Positions 16,709 through 25,190 of a DNA stretch of 64,000 nucleotides are shown here, piece by piece. Positions within the stretch are counted from its first letter, which is position 1, and each line of letters opens with the position of its first letter. The stretch covers positions 1-64,000 of the forward strand of contig JAJDEJ010000010.1 of assembly GCA_029259815.1 (NCBI GenBank), written 5' to 3'. This DNA is from Planctomycetaceae bacterium. GTDB taxonomy: Bacteria > Planctomycetota > Planctomycetia > Planctomycetales > Planctomycetaceae. A program made the position numbers and the translations under genes. A model generated the notes under the pieces. The model was given only the letters and a program-made list of their open reading frames with translations. It did no database searches and was not told the origin of the DNA.

Positions 16709-16772
16709 ACCCCTCTCCCCTTGGGGGAGAGGGCGTCACTCACGGTGTGGCTCAGCAAGAGCTTCGCCTTCC
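16709..16772. repeat. Fragments of two dispersed repeat families
   Basis: 16709-16730 is one tip (CCCTCTCCCCTTGGGGGAGA) of the 163-bp element found intact elsewhere. 16737-16772 is the right end (GGCTCAGCAAGAGCTTCG) of the GGGAGGGCGAAGC element. The join shows that both families were here and decayed or recombined. Confidence 0.7.
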
Positions 16773-16800
16773 CAGATCCCTCACTCCCTTGACCATCAGG

Positions 16801-17076
16801 ATGACCCTCATGCTTTCACGGTTTCTCGCCACAATCGCCCTCTTTACATCCGCTCTCCAGACGGGCACCCTGCTCGCTCATCCGGGTCACGGCACGACCG
16901 ATCCAAACACGGTCACGCACTACGCCATTGAGCCGTTGCACGCGCTGCCATGGATGGCCGTATTGATCAGTGGCGTCATTCTGGCTGTGTCGTATCGAGT
17001 GTTGATCGGCCGGCGAAACCGTCGCTGCGTCGATGCCACAATCGCAGACAGACCAACAGCCACATCGCCAGAGTGA
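16801..17076 (+). CDS. Small secreted or membrane protein with HPGHG motif
   Basis: A 91-residue protein with a signal peptide (MLSRFLATIALFTSALQTGTLLA) followed by HPGHGTTDP, a second hydrophobic segment (LPWMAVLISGVILAVSYRVLI, about 54-74) and a basic tail. The start at 16801 or 16810 is taken because AGG stands just before. Its last 101 bases overlap the end of the convergent YfhO-like gene, so one of the two 3' ends may be wrong, or both are true. Function unknown. Confidence 0.62.
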   Translation: MTLMLSRFLATIALFTSALQTGTLLAHPGHGTTDPNTVTHYAIEPLHALPWMAVLISGVILAVSYRVLIGRRNRRCVDATIADRPTATSPE

Positions 17077-19105
17077 AGAGCGTGATCACGCAACCCCGCC
17101 GAAATGTTGGAGACGAATACCTCCAGACGAGCCGATGGTCATAGTAGCCAACTGAATAGGTCCGAAATAGCCCTTCGTCGGTTGCGACTGGTGAATCAAG
17201 TGCTCTAAGCAAAAATTCTTCGTCGAATGCCCCTCTCAAAATGCCCCACCCCGGATAGGCAAGTTCTGTCCAAACCAAGTCACCTTTTGCTTCGTCTCGC
17301 AACGATCCTAGTTTGATTATCACTTCATCATCAATAGTCGGCGTAAACCATGCGGCACCTGTACCTTTAAGCCGGAACCTTGGCAGCGTGTCTGTCATCT
17401 CGTAGAGATACATCGGCTCGAGACGTCCGAATACCGGGTTGAGGAAGCGGTCGAAGCCCTTCCAGACGAGTCGCACATCTGGCCATTCGCCCAAGTTGAG
17501 CGGCTCCGTGCGGAGGATGTGAGTGAAGGAACCCTCTCGCAACCACTCCCGCTGAGCCTCCAGCGTCGCCTTTCGCTCGCTCGGTGACATCTCATCCGTC
17601 GGCTCGGGCATCATCAGTTGGTCGTCGAAGTATTGATACGGTCCGAGGCCGAGATACGTCGGGTACGCGGAGACGTCGAGCATTGTCAGTACATTTGCAA
17701 ACGGTGCCCACACGCGCACCGGGCGACGTTCCGACTCTGCTGATTCGTACTGTTGGAAGAGCCGTCCGACCTCACTCTCCTGCCGATGATTGATCGGCGG
17801 ATCAGTCACCATCACGGCATATGTCACCCGGCGGCTGACCCAGTGCAGGTCGGCCAGTGTGAGGCCCAGCACGGCGATGACCAGTATCCCCTGTAAGCTC
17901 TTCGACCGACGACGCAACACGACGTCCAACCCTGTTCCAGCGAGCACACCGGCTGCGAGGGTCGTCACGATGCCGTAGCGACCGGGTCCCATGAAGAAAC
18001 TGAAACCGGGGAGATGTCTCGTGACTGGCAACAGCCAGCCGGTCGTGTAGACCATCGCCGCCAGTCCCAGCAGGACGAGAATGAGATGCCGCCGGTCGAG
18101 AGGCTCAGCGCCGAGGAAGGCGAGGATCAGTCGACAGACAATCAACGCCAAGGGCAACATGCCGAAGTAGAGATGCGCCTCCACCTTGTTTGTCGAGGAG
18201 GGAATGGTGAGTGTTTTGATTGCGCTGAGGGCCTGATCTGGATCGACATCTTCTGCGTACCACATCCAGGGAGCGACGATTTGTGAGAGGTACCACGGCG
18301 GCAGATGCCCATACCCGGGATCGTGATCCGCTCCGATGTCCTCGCGTTGGCTGAGTTGTTTGAGTTGCCAGGTGGGCAGAAGTTGGACGGCGGCGAGTGC
18401 GAAACCGCAAGCGATGGCCAGTATCACGGGGAGCAGGACACGCCAGACTCGCCCGTTTCGCAGGGGCTCGGCGAGGGTGTTGCGACTCAGCAGCACTCGC
18501 AACAACCCGTATCCGAGGACCGTCAACTGGGTGATGAACGCCAGATTGAAGTGTCCCGCCAGCAGATGCACGCCGATTGCCATGGCCATCACGAGCAGCC
18601 AGCCTCGTCTGCCGGTCTGGAGGAACGACTCGACGCACCACAGGCACAACGGCAGATAGACGCCGCCGATGATGGCCCACTCCAGACAGATCCGCGGCGG
18701 AAACCAGCCATACACGAATACGATCGCCCCCAGCACGGCCCCCGTCCGCGAGAGATCGAGCCGCCGCATGAGTAACCACGTGAACACAAACGCCAGCACA
18801 TAGTGGATGATCTGATTGACGTTGTACGCCGTGTTGACGCTGAGAAACCGGTACAGCAGCGGGTTGGGCGGGTAGTACACGCCCGTCTGACTCTCGGCGA
18901 GCTGCGGATAGCCGAAGCCGACCAAGGGGTTCCACAGATGACTCTCCCCCTTCGCGATTTGCTCGGCATACGCGGTCTTCTGCGGGAAGAAGTACGGATA
19001 GAGATCACCCCCAATTAACCCGCCCCCCTGCCACAACGGTGCCCAGAACAGCACTGTCAGGCCAAGTGCGATCACGAGAATCAGGAGTAGGAGGCGGAGA
19101 GACAT
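16976..19105 (-). CDS. YfhO-like polytopic membrane protein
   Basis: A 709-residue protein with about 12-14 membrane spans and a long extracytoplasmic C-terminal region. Features of the YfhO/GT-C-like family: GGDLYPYFFPQK after the first span (the acidic DxY site), LWNPLVGFGYPQLAESQTGVYYPPNPLLY, and GMLPLALIVCRL. The C-terminal part (from about residue 445) holds a beta-rich domain ending with one last span (VITLFTLAMWLLVCLRL). Family members are thought to transfer sugars from lipid carriers to teichoic acids or other surface molecules. The start at 19105 is just before the first span, with 12 more residues possible upstream. Overlaps 16801-17076 tail to tail. Confidence 0.82.
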   Translation of the reverse strand: MSLRLLLLILVIALGLTVLFWAPLWQGGGLIGGDLYPYFFPQKTAYAEQIAKGESHLWNPLVGFGYPQLAESQTGVYYPPNPLLYRFLSVNTAYNVNQIIHYVLAFVFTWLLMRRLDLSRTGAVLGAIVFVYGWFPPRICLEWAIIGGVYLPLCLWCVESFLQTGRRGWLLVMAMAIGVHLLAGHFNLAFITQLTVLGYGLLRVLLSRNTLAEPLRNGRVWRVLLPVILAIACGFALAAVQLLPTWQLKQLSQREDIGADHDPGYGHLPPWYLSQIVAPWMWYAEDVDPDQALSAIKTLTIPSSTNKVEAHLYFGMLPLALIVCRLILAFLGAEPLDRRHLILVLLGLAAMVYTTGWLLPVTRHLPGFSFFMGPGRYGIVTTLAAGVLAGTGLDVVLRRRSKSLQGILVIAVLGLTLADLHWVSRRVTYAVMVTDPPINHRQESEVGRLFQQYESAESERRPVRVWAPFANVLTMLDVSAYPTYLGLGPYQYFDDQLMMPEPTDEMSPSERKATLEAQREWLREGSFTHILRTEPLNLGEWPDVRLVWKGFDRFLNPVFGRLEPMYLYEMTDTLPRFRLKGTGAAWFTPTIDDEVIIKLGSLRDEAKGDLVWTELAYPGWGILRGAFDEEFLLRALDSPVATDEGLFRTYSVGYYDHRLVWRYSSPTFRRGCVITLFTLAMWLLVCLRLWHRRSDGFAGRSTLDTTQPE

Positions 19106-19157
19106 GTCCGGTAGCGTTGAGAGTTCGGAGAGTGACGTCAACCGTGAGGTGATCCAT

Positions 19158-19320
19158 CCCTCTCCCCTTGAGGGAGAGGGACAGGTTTTTCGCTTCTGCG
19201 AAAAAGCAGGGTGAGGGGGCGCCGCTGGGGAGGTGTGCCTAAGCTGACCCGCCCCGACCCCTCACCCTGCTTCTCGGCGCTGCGCTTGAGAAGCTGTCCC
19301 TCTCCCTCAAGGGGAGAGGG
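19158..19320. repeat. 163-bp inverted-repeat element (family A), copy 1
   Basis: Terminal inverted repeats: CCCTCTCCCCTTGAGGGAGA at the left and TCTCCCTCAAGGGGAGAGGG at the right, followed inward by CAGGTTTTTCGCTTCTGCGA and CAGGGTGAGG and their mirror images. The same unit occurs at 24163, 30849, 35731 and 50188 with lengths of 163-165 bp. No open reading frame of its own and no clear target duplication. It extends the following gene's frame upstream, so that frame's first 48 codons are repeat. Confidence 0.9.
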
Positions 19321-19354
19321 GGAGACGTGCTACTCTGGCCCGTCGCATGGTAGA

Positions 19355-22300
19355 ATGCCAGACATGACCGAGCATGAAACCTCAATGCTGCCTGATGAGT
19401 TGGCCGGGCGACTGCGTCGACTCGACTGGCGGGTCCGTGGACTCGCTGCCTTGCACGGCATGGGGCTGCTATGCGTCGTGATGGGGTGCGGGGTCGCGAC
19501 CGGGTTGTTTGTCGATTGGATGTGGGGCGTCGGAATGGCGACGCGGACGACCTTGTTGGTGAGCATGATCGCGGCATCGGTCATCACTCTGTTGTGGTCA
19601 GTGATCGGGCCGCTCTTTCGACGAATCTCAGCGGCCGAGTTGGCGGCAATTGTCGACACGGCCTTTCCCGAATTGGGCGAGCGAGTCGAAGCGGCCGTCG
19701 AATTATCTGACCCGGAGCGACCGGAGGCCCATCGAGGCTCATCTGTGATGCGGGCGAAGCTGATGGAGGAGACGGTGCGTCGCACAAACACGGTCGACTT
19801 CGCAGACGCCGCCGAATCGTCAAATGCCTGGCGGTGGCTCGGCATCGGCGGGCTGACGTTGTTGTTGTTGCTGGCTCCACTCGGTCTGTCACGTGAGGGA
19901 TACGGGCTGCTCCTGACACGTTTCTTCACGCCTTGGAAAAATGTTGAACGAGCGACCAATCTGTATCTCGTGATTGAAAATGGAGAGCGGACGGTCGCGC
20001 GCGGCTCTGATGTGACGATCTCGGCTGAGCCGCGTTGGCGAATGACTGAGATGACATTGCCTGAGTACGCGTGGCTGCATTGGCGGAACTCGGACGACGA
20101 GACGGATTCACGTCGCATGGACTTCGACGTGGAAGCCAACGCCTACCGGGCAACGTTGCCACATGTGTTCACTTCGTTTGACTATGAAGTTTCCGCTGGG
20201 AGTGCTCGCACGCGAACCTTCCACATTGATGTCGTCGAGGCTCCCTCGATCGAACGGCTGATCATCGAGGTCGAGCCGCCGGCATACACAGGTCGACCGG
20301 CGAGGACACTGGACGGCCCACTCGGTCGCATCGAGGTCTTCGAACGGAGCGAGTTGACGTTTCGGGCCGAATTGAACAAGCCGGTCGCCAGTGCCGAGTT
20401 GTCATGGCAGACCGAACTCGAAGAGACAACGAATGACGGCGCTCCCACGGAACGGCCTCCCCTGCCCTTGGCGCTGACTGAGGACGGGCGGCAAGCCACC
20501 CTCACCATGACAACCGAGTATGGCGGAGCGTTCGTCCTCACGATGCGAGACGAGCACGATGTGACAAATCCGCCGGAAGAGCCATGGGAGTTGCGGGTGA
20601 TCTCGGACGAGGTGCCCGTGATTCAGTGGGCCGAGATGAACCGGGAAATGCGGGCACCGGGGGCGTCGATCGAAGTGCAGCCAGACGAGCAGTTGCCGTT
20701 GCCGGTCTTTTCGGCGGACGACATCGGTGTCGCCGAGCTGGAGTTACACGCTGAGATCGTGCAGCGCGGCGAAGTGCTCACTCCGGTCATTGCCGATGCG
20801 GCTCTGTTGGGACAACCGGAAGTGAGACACACGTTCTTGCTCGACCTGTCCCAGTATATGTTGCGGGAGGGCGACTTGCTGTCGGTGCGAGCGCGAGCCA
20901 TCGATGGTCGACCTGTGCCGGGTCCGCAAGAGGCGTGGACCGAATCACGGCTGGTCCGCATTCGTGCGGAAGCGGAGTCGGTCGAGAAGTCGGAACTCGT
21001 GCAGAAGCAGCAGCAGTTGCGAGATATCCTCGAAGACGTGCAACGGAATGTCCAACAGGATCGCGAGACAACCGACTCACTTCGAGATGCGGCTCGCGAG
21101 GCGGTCGATCAGACACAACCGATCGACCAGCACGAGCAGATCGCCGAGTTGAACCAGAGGGAGCAGAAGCTCACCCAGAAACTTGATCAACTGGCGACCG
21201 TGTTCGACGGCCATCCCCTGCAACGCAACATCGCTGACGCAACGCGAACGGTGGGGACCGACCCTCTCGAAGCGGCAAGGCAGCAGTTCGCACAGGCAGA
21301 GACCGCGCCCCCGCAGGAGCAACTCGAACAACTCACACAGGCAGCCGACGAACTGGCGCGGGCCGACGAGCAGTTGGATGACCTCCTCGAACGGTTCGAT
21401 GAACTGGCTACGTTGGAGCAGGACCTGATGCGCCTGCAACAGTTGGCAGAGGAGGCCGAGCAGTTGTCGCAGGAGGTCGCTGACTTCGAGCAACAGGCGG
21501 ATGAGTTGGCGAACAATCAGCAATTGGATGAGCAGCAACGTCAGTCCCGTGAGTCGGCCCTCAACGAGCAACGCGAGCAACTGCAAACCGATCAGGAGTC
21601 ACTCGCTGGCGGACTCGACCGGCTGTTGGAGGAACGTCCCGAAGTCCTCGACGCAGCTCGCCAGCGACAGGCCGAACGACTGCAACAACTCGGAGAGCAG
21701 GCGGCTCGCCTCGCTGAACAGGAACAGCGACTTGCCAAAGCCCTGCAAGCGGAAGCCGAAACGTCTCAGGACACCCCGTCCGACAGTGAGTCATCGCCCG
21801 ATGAATCGCCTTCCAATCCTGACGACCTCACCACACAACAGCAACAGTTAGCGGAGGACGCAGCCCGGCTCGCGTTGGAGACGGCACGCTCGGAGGGTGT
21901 CGATGCAGAGACCTCACAGGTGGCACGCGAGTTTGCGGAGCGATCGATACAAGCCGCCGAGGAAGCACAGTCCGGTCTGCTCCCCGATGCAGCCCGGACA
22001 GCGGATTCGGCCCGAGAAGCTGCCGAGCGAACCAACGACGCACTGCATGATCCCACCAACCCGACGCCCCCGCAATTGGGCGAACAGGCTGAGGCATTAA
22101 CCCGCCGTCAACAGGCACTCGCCGAACAGATGTCTGAACAGGCCGCGTCGCCCGAAGCACGGCAACAGTCGCAGCAACGCGGACAGGAACGAATGACCGA
22201 GCAAACCCGACAGCTCTCCGAGCAGTTGGACGAGATCGCACAACGCCTGCAGGACGAGCCGCTGAACGATTCCGAGCAAGCCGAGCAAGCCCAATCCGCT

Positions 22301-23092
22301 CGCGAGTCAACAGAGGAGGCGACCGAGTCGATGCAGCAGGCTGAGCAAGCCTTGAGCAAAGGCGAGCCTCAAGAGGCGTCAACTGAGGCTGAGGCGGCTC
22401 AAGAAGCACTCCAACAAGCTGCTGAGCAATTGGGCCAAGGGACCGCTCCCGAAGAGCCCTCCCCTGTGCCCGGCGAAGTGGGCGAACAGGTCGCCGAGGC
22501 TCGTCGTCAACTCGAGCAAGCCGGACAACAGTTAGGCCAACGTCCGTCCGAGCAAACCGAACCAGTCCCCGCTGAAGAGCCATCTCCGATGAGTGAGGAA
22601 CCCGCTGATGGTGAGTCGCCTGATGGTGACCAACCCGGCGGTGACCCACCGGGCGAACCGGGTGACCAAAGACAACCGAGCGATCAGGGCGAGCCGACCG
22701 AACCCTCCAACAAACCGGGAAACGGAGAGGCGTCGCAGTCGATGCAGCAGGTCGCCGAGTCGCTGAAGCAAGCCGCTGAACAATTGGGCATGGGCGGATC
22801 GCCCTCCAGGGAGAAGGGCAAACCGGGCGAGGAGTCGTCTGAGCCATCGGAAGGCGAACCGGGTGATGAGAGCGGCAGCGCCGGCAAAAACCCGATCAGC
22901 CTCGTCGAATTGGAGGCCGAACTCCGCAAGATGTCAAACCGCGACTGGGGCCGACTCCCGGGACAGATCGAGTCGGAACTGCTTCAGTCCACGCAGAAGA
23001 AACCCGACAGTGACTACGCACGCCTGATCCGTCTGTACTTCGAGGAAGTCTCCCGCCGCCGCACGGCGAATGAAAACCTGAATGATGAATAA
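19355..23092 (+). CDS. Large Gln/Glu-rich membrane protein, DUF4175-like
   Basis: A 1245-residue protein. Three membrane spans at about 30-51, 65-86 and 161-178 precede a periplasmic beta-rich region with Ig-like repeats (IEVEPPAYTGRPARTLDGPLG, about 300-550). A very long charged coiled coil, extremely rich in Q, E and A, follows (about 550-1190). A G/E/P-rich stretch leads to a short conserved-looking end (DWGRLPGQIESELLQ..YARLIRLYFEEVSRR). The PPAYTG and LPGQIESELLQ signatures recall DUF4175-type planctomycete and proteobacterial proteins often linked to MoxR/VWA clusters. The frame's first 48 codons come from a repeat element, so I start at the ATG at 19355. It overlaps the next gene by 11 bases. 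Function unknown. Confidence 0.82.
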   Translation: MPDMTEHETSMLPDELAGRLRRLDWRVRGLAALHGMGLLCVVMGCGVATGLFVDWMWGVGMATRTTLLVSMIAASVITLLWSVIGPLFRRISAAELAAIVDTAFPELGERVEAAVELSDPERPEAHRGSSVMRAKLMEETVRRTNTVDFADAAESSNAWRWLGIGGLTLLLLLAPLGLSREGYGLLLTRFFTPWKNVERATNLYLVIENGERTVARGSDVTISAEPRWRMTEMTLPEYAWLHWRNSDDETDSRRMDFDVEANAYRATLPHVFTSFDYEVSAGSARTRTFHIDVVEAPSIERLIIEVEPPAYTGRPARTLDGPLGRIEVFERSELTFRAELNKPVASAELSWQTELEETTNDGAPTERPPLPLALTEDGRQATLTMTTEYGGAFVLTMRDEHDVTNPPEEPWELRVISDEVPVIQWAEMNREMRAPGASIEVQPDEQLPLPVFSADDIGVAELELHAEIVQRGEVLTPVIADAALLGQPEVRHTFLLDLSQYMLREGDLLSVRARAIDGRPVPGPQEAWTESRLVRIRAEAESVEKSELVQKQQQLRDILEDVQRNVQQDRETTDSLRDAAREAVDQTQPIDQHEQIAELNQREQKLTQKLDQLATVFDGHPLQRNIADATRTVGTDPLEAARQQFAQAETAPPQEQLEQLTQAADELARADEQLDDLLERFDELATLEQDLMRLQQLAEEAEQLSQEVADFEQQADELANNQQLDEQQRQSRESALNEQREQLQTDQESLAGGLDRLLEERPEVLDAARQRQAERLQQLGEQAARLAEQEQRLAKALQAEAETSQDTPSDSESSPDESPSNPDDLTTQQQQLAEDAARLALETARSEGVDAETSQVAREFAERSIQAAEEAQSGLLPDAARTADSAREAAERTNDALHDPTNPTPPQLGEQAEALTRRQQALAEQMSEQAASPEARQQSQQRGQERMTEQTRQLSEQLDEIAQRLQDEPLNDSEQAEQAQSARESTEEATESMQQAEQALSKGEPQEASTEAEAAQEALQQAAEQLGQGTAPEEPSPVPGEVGEQVAEARRQLEQAGQQLGQRPSEQTEPVPAEEPSPMSEEPADGESPDGDQPGGDPPGEPGDQRQPSDQGEPTEPSNKPGNGEASQSMQQVAESLKQAAEQLGMGGSPSREKGKPGEESSEPSEGEPGDESGSAGKNPISLVELEAELRKMSNRDWGRLPGQIESELLQSTQKKPDSDYARLIRLYFEEVSRRRTANENLNDE

Positions 23093-24146
23093 TCACGGTC
23101 ACAATCATCGCTCGCGGATTAGCACTACGTTCATTGCTGTGATCACCCTCGCATCGTTTGCGACCGCCGATGACGAGACGACGAACGCCGCCATCGACAA
23201 CGCCATCGTACGCGGTCTCACGTTTCTCTCTGAGGCACAAACGTCCTCCGGTGCGTGGGAGACCGAATCGTTCGGCGAGTCCACCGCGAGCACGTCACTC
23301 GCCGTCATGTCGTTCCTCGCAGCTGGTCATCTACCTGGCGAGGGTGAGTATGGCAAGCAGATCAACCGCGGCATCCGCTGGGTGGTCCAACACCAGGAGG
23401 ACAACGGCATGTTCGTGCATAAGAAGAGTCACGGGCCGATGTACAGTCATGGCATCAGCACGCTTATGCTCGCCGAGGTGTACGGCATGGTCGACAAGAC
23501 GGACGCGAAACATGTCCAACGGGGATTGGAAAAAGGGATCGCCTTGATCCTCAAGTCGCAAGCGGTCGACAAACAGGAACGGCATGCGGGAGGTTGGCGC
23601 TATCAGATCGATAGCAAGGACAGCGACCTCAGCGTGACCGGCTGGCAGGTGCTCGCGCTACGTGCTGCGAAGAACGTCGGCTGCGATGTGCCTGCGGAGG
23701 CGATCGATGCAGCAGTCGCTTACGTCAAACGCTGTGCTTCGCTGCGAGGCGACAACTTCCAGGGATTCGGCTATCAACCTGGCAATGGAGCCACCCCCAC
23801 GCTCACAGGCGTCGGCATTCTGGCTCTCGAAGTCTGCGGCGATCACCACTCGCCCGAAGCCCTCGGCGGTGCGGACTTTCTGGTGGACCACCCTCTGCAG
23901 TCGGGCAGCAACTACTTTTACTATGGCGTGTATTATACCAACGTCGGGATGTTCAAAATCGGCGGAGACCACGCCGCACACTCTCGCGAGCACGTCGCAA
24001 CCCTGCTACTTCGAGAACAGAAGCCGGACGGCAGTTGGCTCTCCGACCACTCGACCGAACGCCGTGTCGGTCCGGTGTACTCGACCAGTCTGGCGATCCT
24101 TTCATTAGCCGTCGACTACCGCTTTTTACCGATCTATCAACGGTGA
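23082..24146 (+). CDS. Secreted prenyltransferase/squalene-oxidase-repeat protein
   Basis: A 354-residue protein with a signal peptide (TTFIAVITLASFATA, about 15-29) and an alpha-alpha toroid. QW-like repeat signatures recur: SGAWETESFGESTASTSLAVMSFL, GGWRYQIDSKDSDLSVTGWQVLALR, FGYQPGNGATPTLTGVGILAL and DGSWLSDHSTERRVGPVYSTSLAILSL. The toroid resembles squalene cyclases, but the DxDD catalytic motif of true cyclases is not obvious; DSDLS is nearest. It is more likely a binding or scaffold toroid than a hopanoid cyclase. Starts inside the stop region of the upstream gene, so the two are probably translationally coupled and work together at the envelope. Confidence 0.85.
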   Translation: MMNNHGHNHRSRISTTFIAVITLASFATADDETTNAAIDNAIVRGLTFLSEAQTSSGAWETESFGESTASTSLAVMSFLAAGHLPGEGEYGKQINRGIRWVVQHQEDNGMFVHKKSHGPMYSHGISTLMLAEVYGMVDKTDAKHVQRGLEKGIALILKSQAVDKQERHAGGWRYQIDSKDSDLSVTGWQVLALRAAKNVGCDVPAEAIDAAVAYVKRCASLRGDNFQGFGYQPGNGATPTLTGVGILALEVCGDHHSPEALGGADFLVDHPLQSGSNYFYYGVYYTNVGMFKIGGDHAAHSREHVATLLLREQKPDGSWLSDHSTERRVGPVYSTSLAILSLAVDYRFLPIYQR

Positions 24147-24162
24147 GAGCTGGGCTTGCCGT

Positions 24163-24326
24163 CCCTCTCCCCTTGGGGGAGAGGGACAGGTTTTTCGCTT
24201 CAGCGAAAAAGCAGGGTGAGGGGTCGGCGCAAGCGACGGATTGACGGCGAACTCCAGAGTCGCCCCCTCACCCTGCTTCTCAGCGCTCCGCTTGAAAAGC
24301 GGTCCCTCTCCCCCAAGGGGCGAGGG
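24163..24326. repeat. 164-bp inverted-repeat element (family A), copy 2
   Basis: Same element as at 19158-19320: CCCTCTCCCCTTGGGGGAGA at the left, its mirror at the right (one base changed, GGGGCGAGGG), and CAGGTTTTTCGCTTCAGCGA inward. It lies 16 bases after the stop of the squalene-repeat gene, where it could form a strong hairpin in the transcript. Confidence 0.9.
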
Positions 24327-24431
24327 AATCAACACGCACACTTGAATTGCGTTGCCCCTTCTCAGAGAATCGGCCCTCCGGCCAGCAATCCGGGGACGAT
24401 CACTTGTCAGAGACAGAACCAAGGCAAACAC

Positions 24432-25043
24432 ATGTTGGCAGAGACGTCGGAAACCCTCAAAAGCGAGCTGACAGACAAGTACGTCGTGGTGACCGAAGGG
24501 GTGCCCGAACTCAAACGGTTCGAGGGACTCACCGGGCAGGTGAGGACGGTCAACATGAACGGCCGCGCACTGGTCGAATTCAACGGCCCGGCTGACATTA
24601 GTTGGTACGACATCGACCCCAGTTATCTCAACGTCGTCGATGCCCCGCTCCCCAAAAAGAAGGCCGCGACTCCGGCAGAGAGCAAGCCCGCTGCCGGTGG
24701 TGACAAGCCCGCTCCCAAGAAGGCAGCCGGGATGAGTCCACTGGAGATGGCCCGTCAGCAGGGTGCCGCCGGTGCTGCTGCGAAACCCACCGGAGAGAAA
24801 AAGCTCTCTCCGCTCGAACAGGCTCGCCAACAGGGGGCTGCCGGAGCGGCGAAACCAGCCGAATCGAAACCGGCTGGCGGGGAGAAACTCTCGCCCCTCG
24901 AACAGGCCCGTCAACAGGGGGCTGCCAAGTCGGGCGATGACGCACCGGCTGAGACGCCTCCCGCTGAGAAGCCCGCAAGCGACGACACGGCCGGCCTGTC
25001 TCCTCTCGAACTCGCGCGAAAGCAGGGTGCCGCGAAGAGATGA
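24432..25043 (+). CDS. Protein with four SPLExARxQGAA repeats
   Basis: A 203-residue soluble protein. Residues 1-75 form a small beta domain (KYVVVTEGVPELKRFEGLTGQVRTVN, then ALVEFNG..ISWYDIDPSYLNVV) that looks SH3- or KOW-like. The rest is low-complexity Ala/Pro/Lys linker carrying four near-identical motifs: MSPLEMARQQGAA, LSPLEQARQQGAA (twice) and LSPLELARKQGAA. They look like short helical interaction motifs. The frame is open from 24156 but the upstream part is repeat sequence; the ATG at 24432 is used. I do not recognise the family; a scaffold or RNA/protein-binding role is a guess. Confidence 0.8.
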   Translation: MLAETSETLKSELTDKYVVVTEGVPELKRFEGLTGQVRTVNMNGRALVEFNGPADISWYDIDPSYLNVVDAPLPKKKAATPAESKPAAGGDKPAPKKAAGMSPLEMARQQGAAGAAAKPTGEKKLSPLEQARQQGAAGAAKPAESKPAGGEKLSPLEQARQQGAAKSGDDAPAETPPAEKPASDDTAGLSPLELARKQGAAKR

Positions 25044-25190
25044 ACCCTCTCCGCAGTCTGACCTTGGTCGTCTGTCGAGTGACCGGTAGAATCCATCTCC
25101 CCATCTGTCGTAGTTCAGACAAAGCTGCGATTATGCACAATCCGTCTGAATTCTTGCGAATCCAGCGACCAGTCCAACGGAGCACAGACG

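Noticed and set aside
24156-24431. Upstream extension of the SPLE-repeat protein
   Set aside because: This part is the family-A element and spacer; the ATG at 24432 is followed by the conserved-looking domain.
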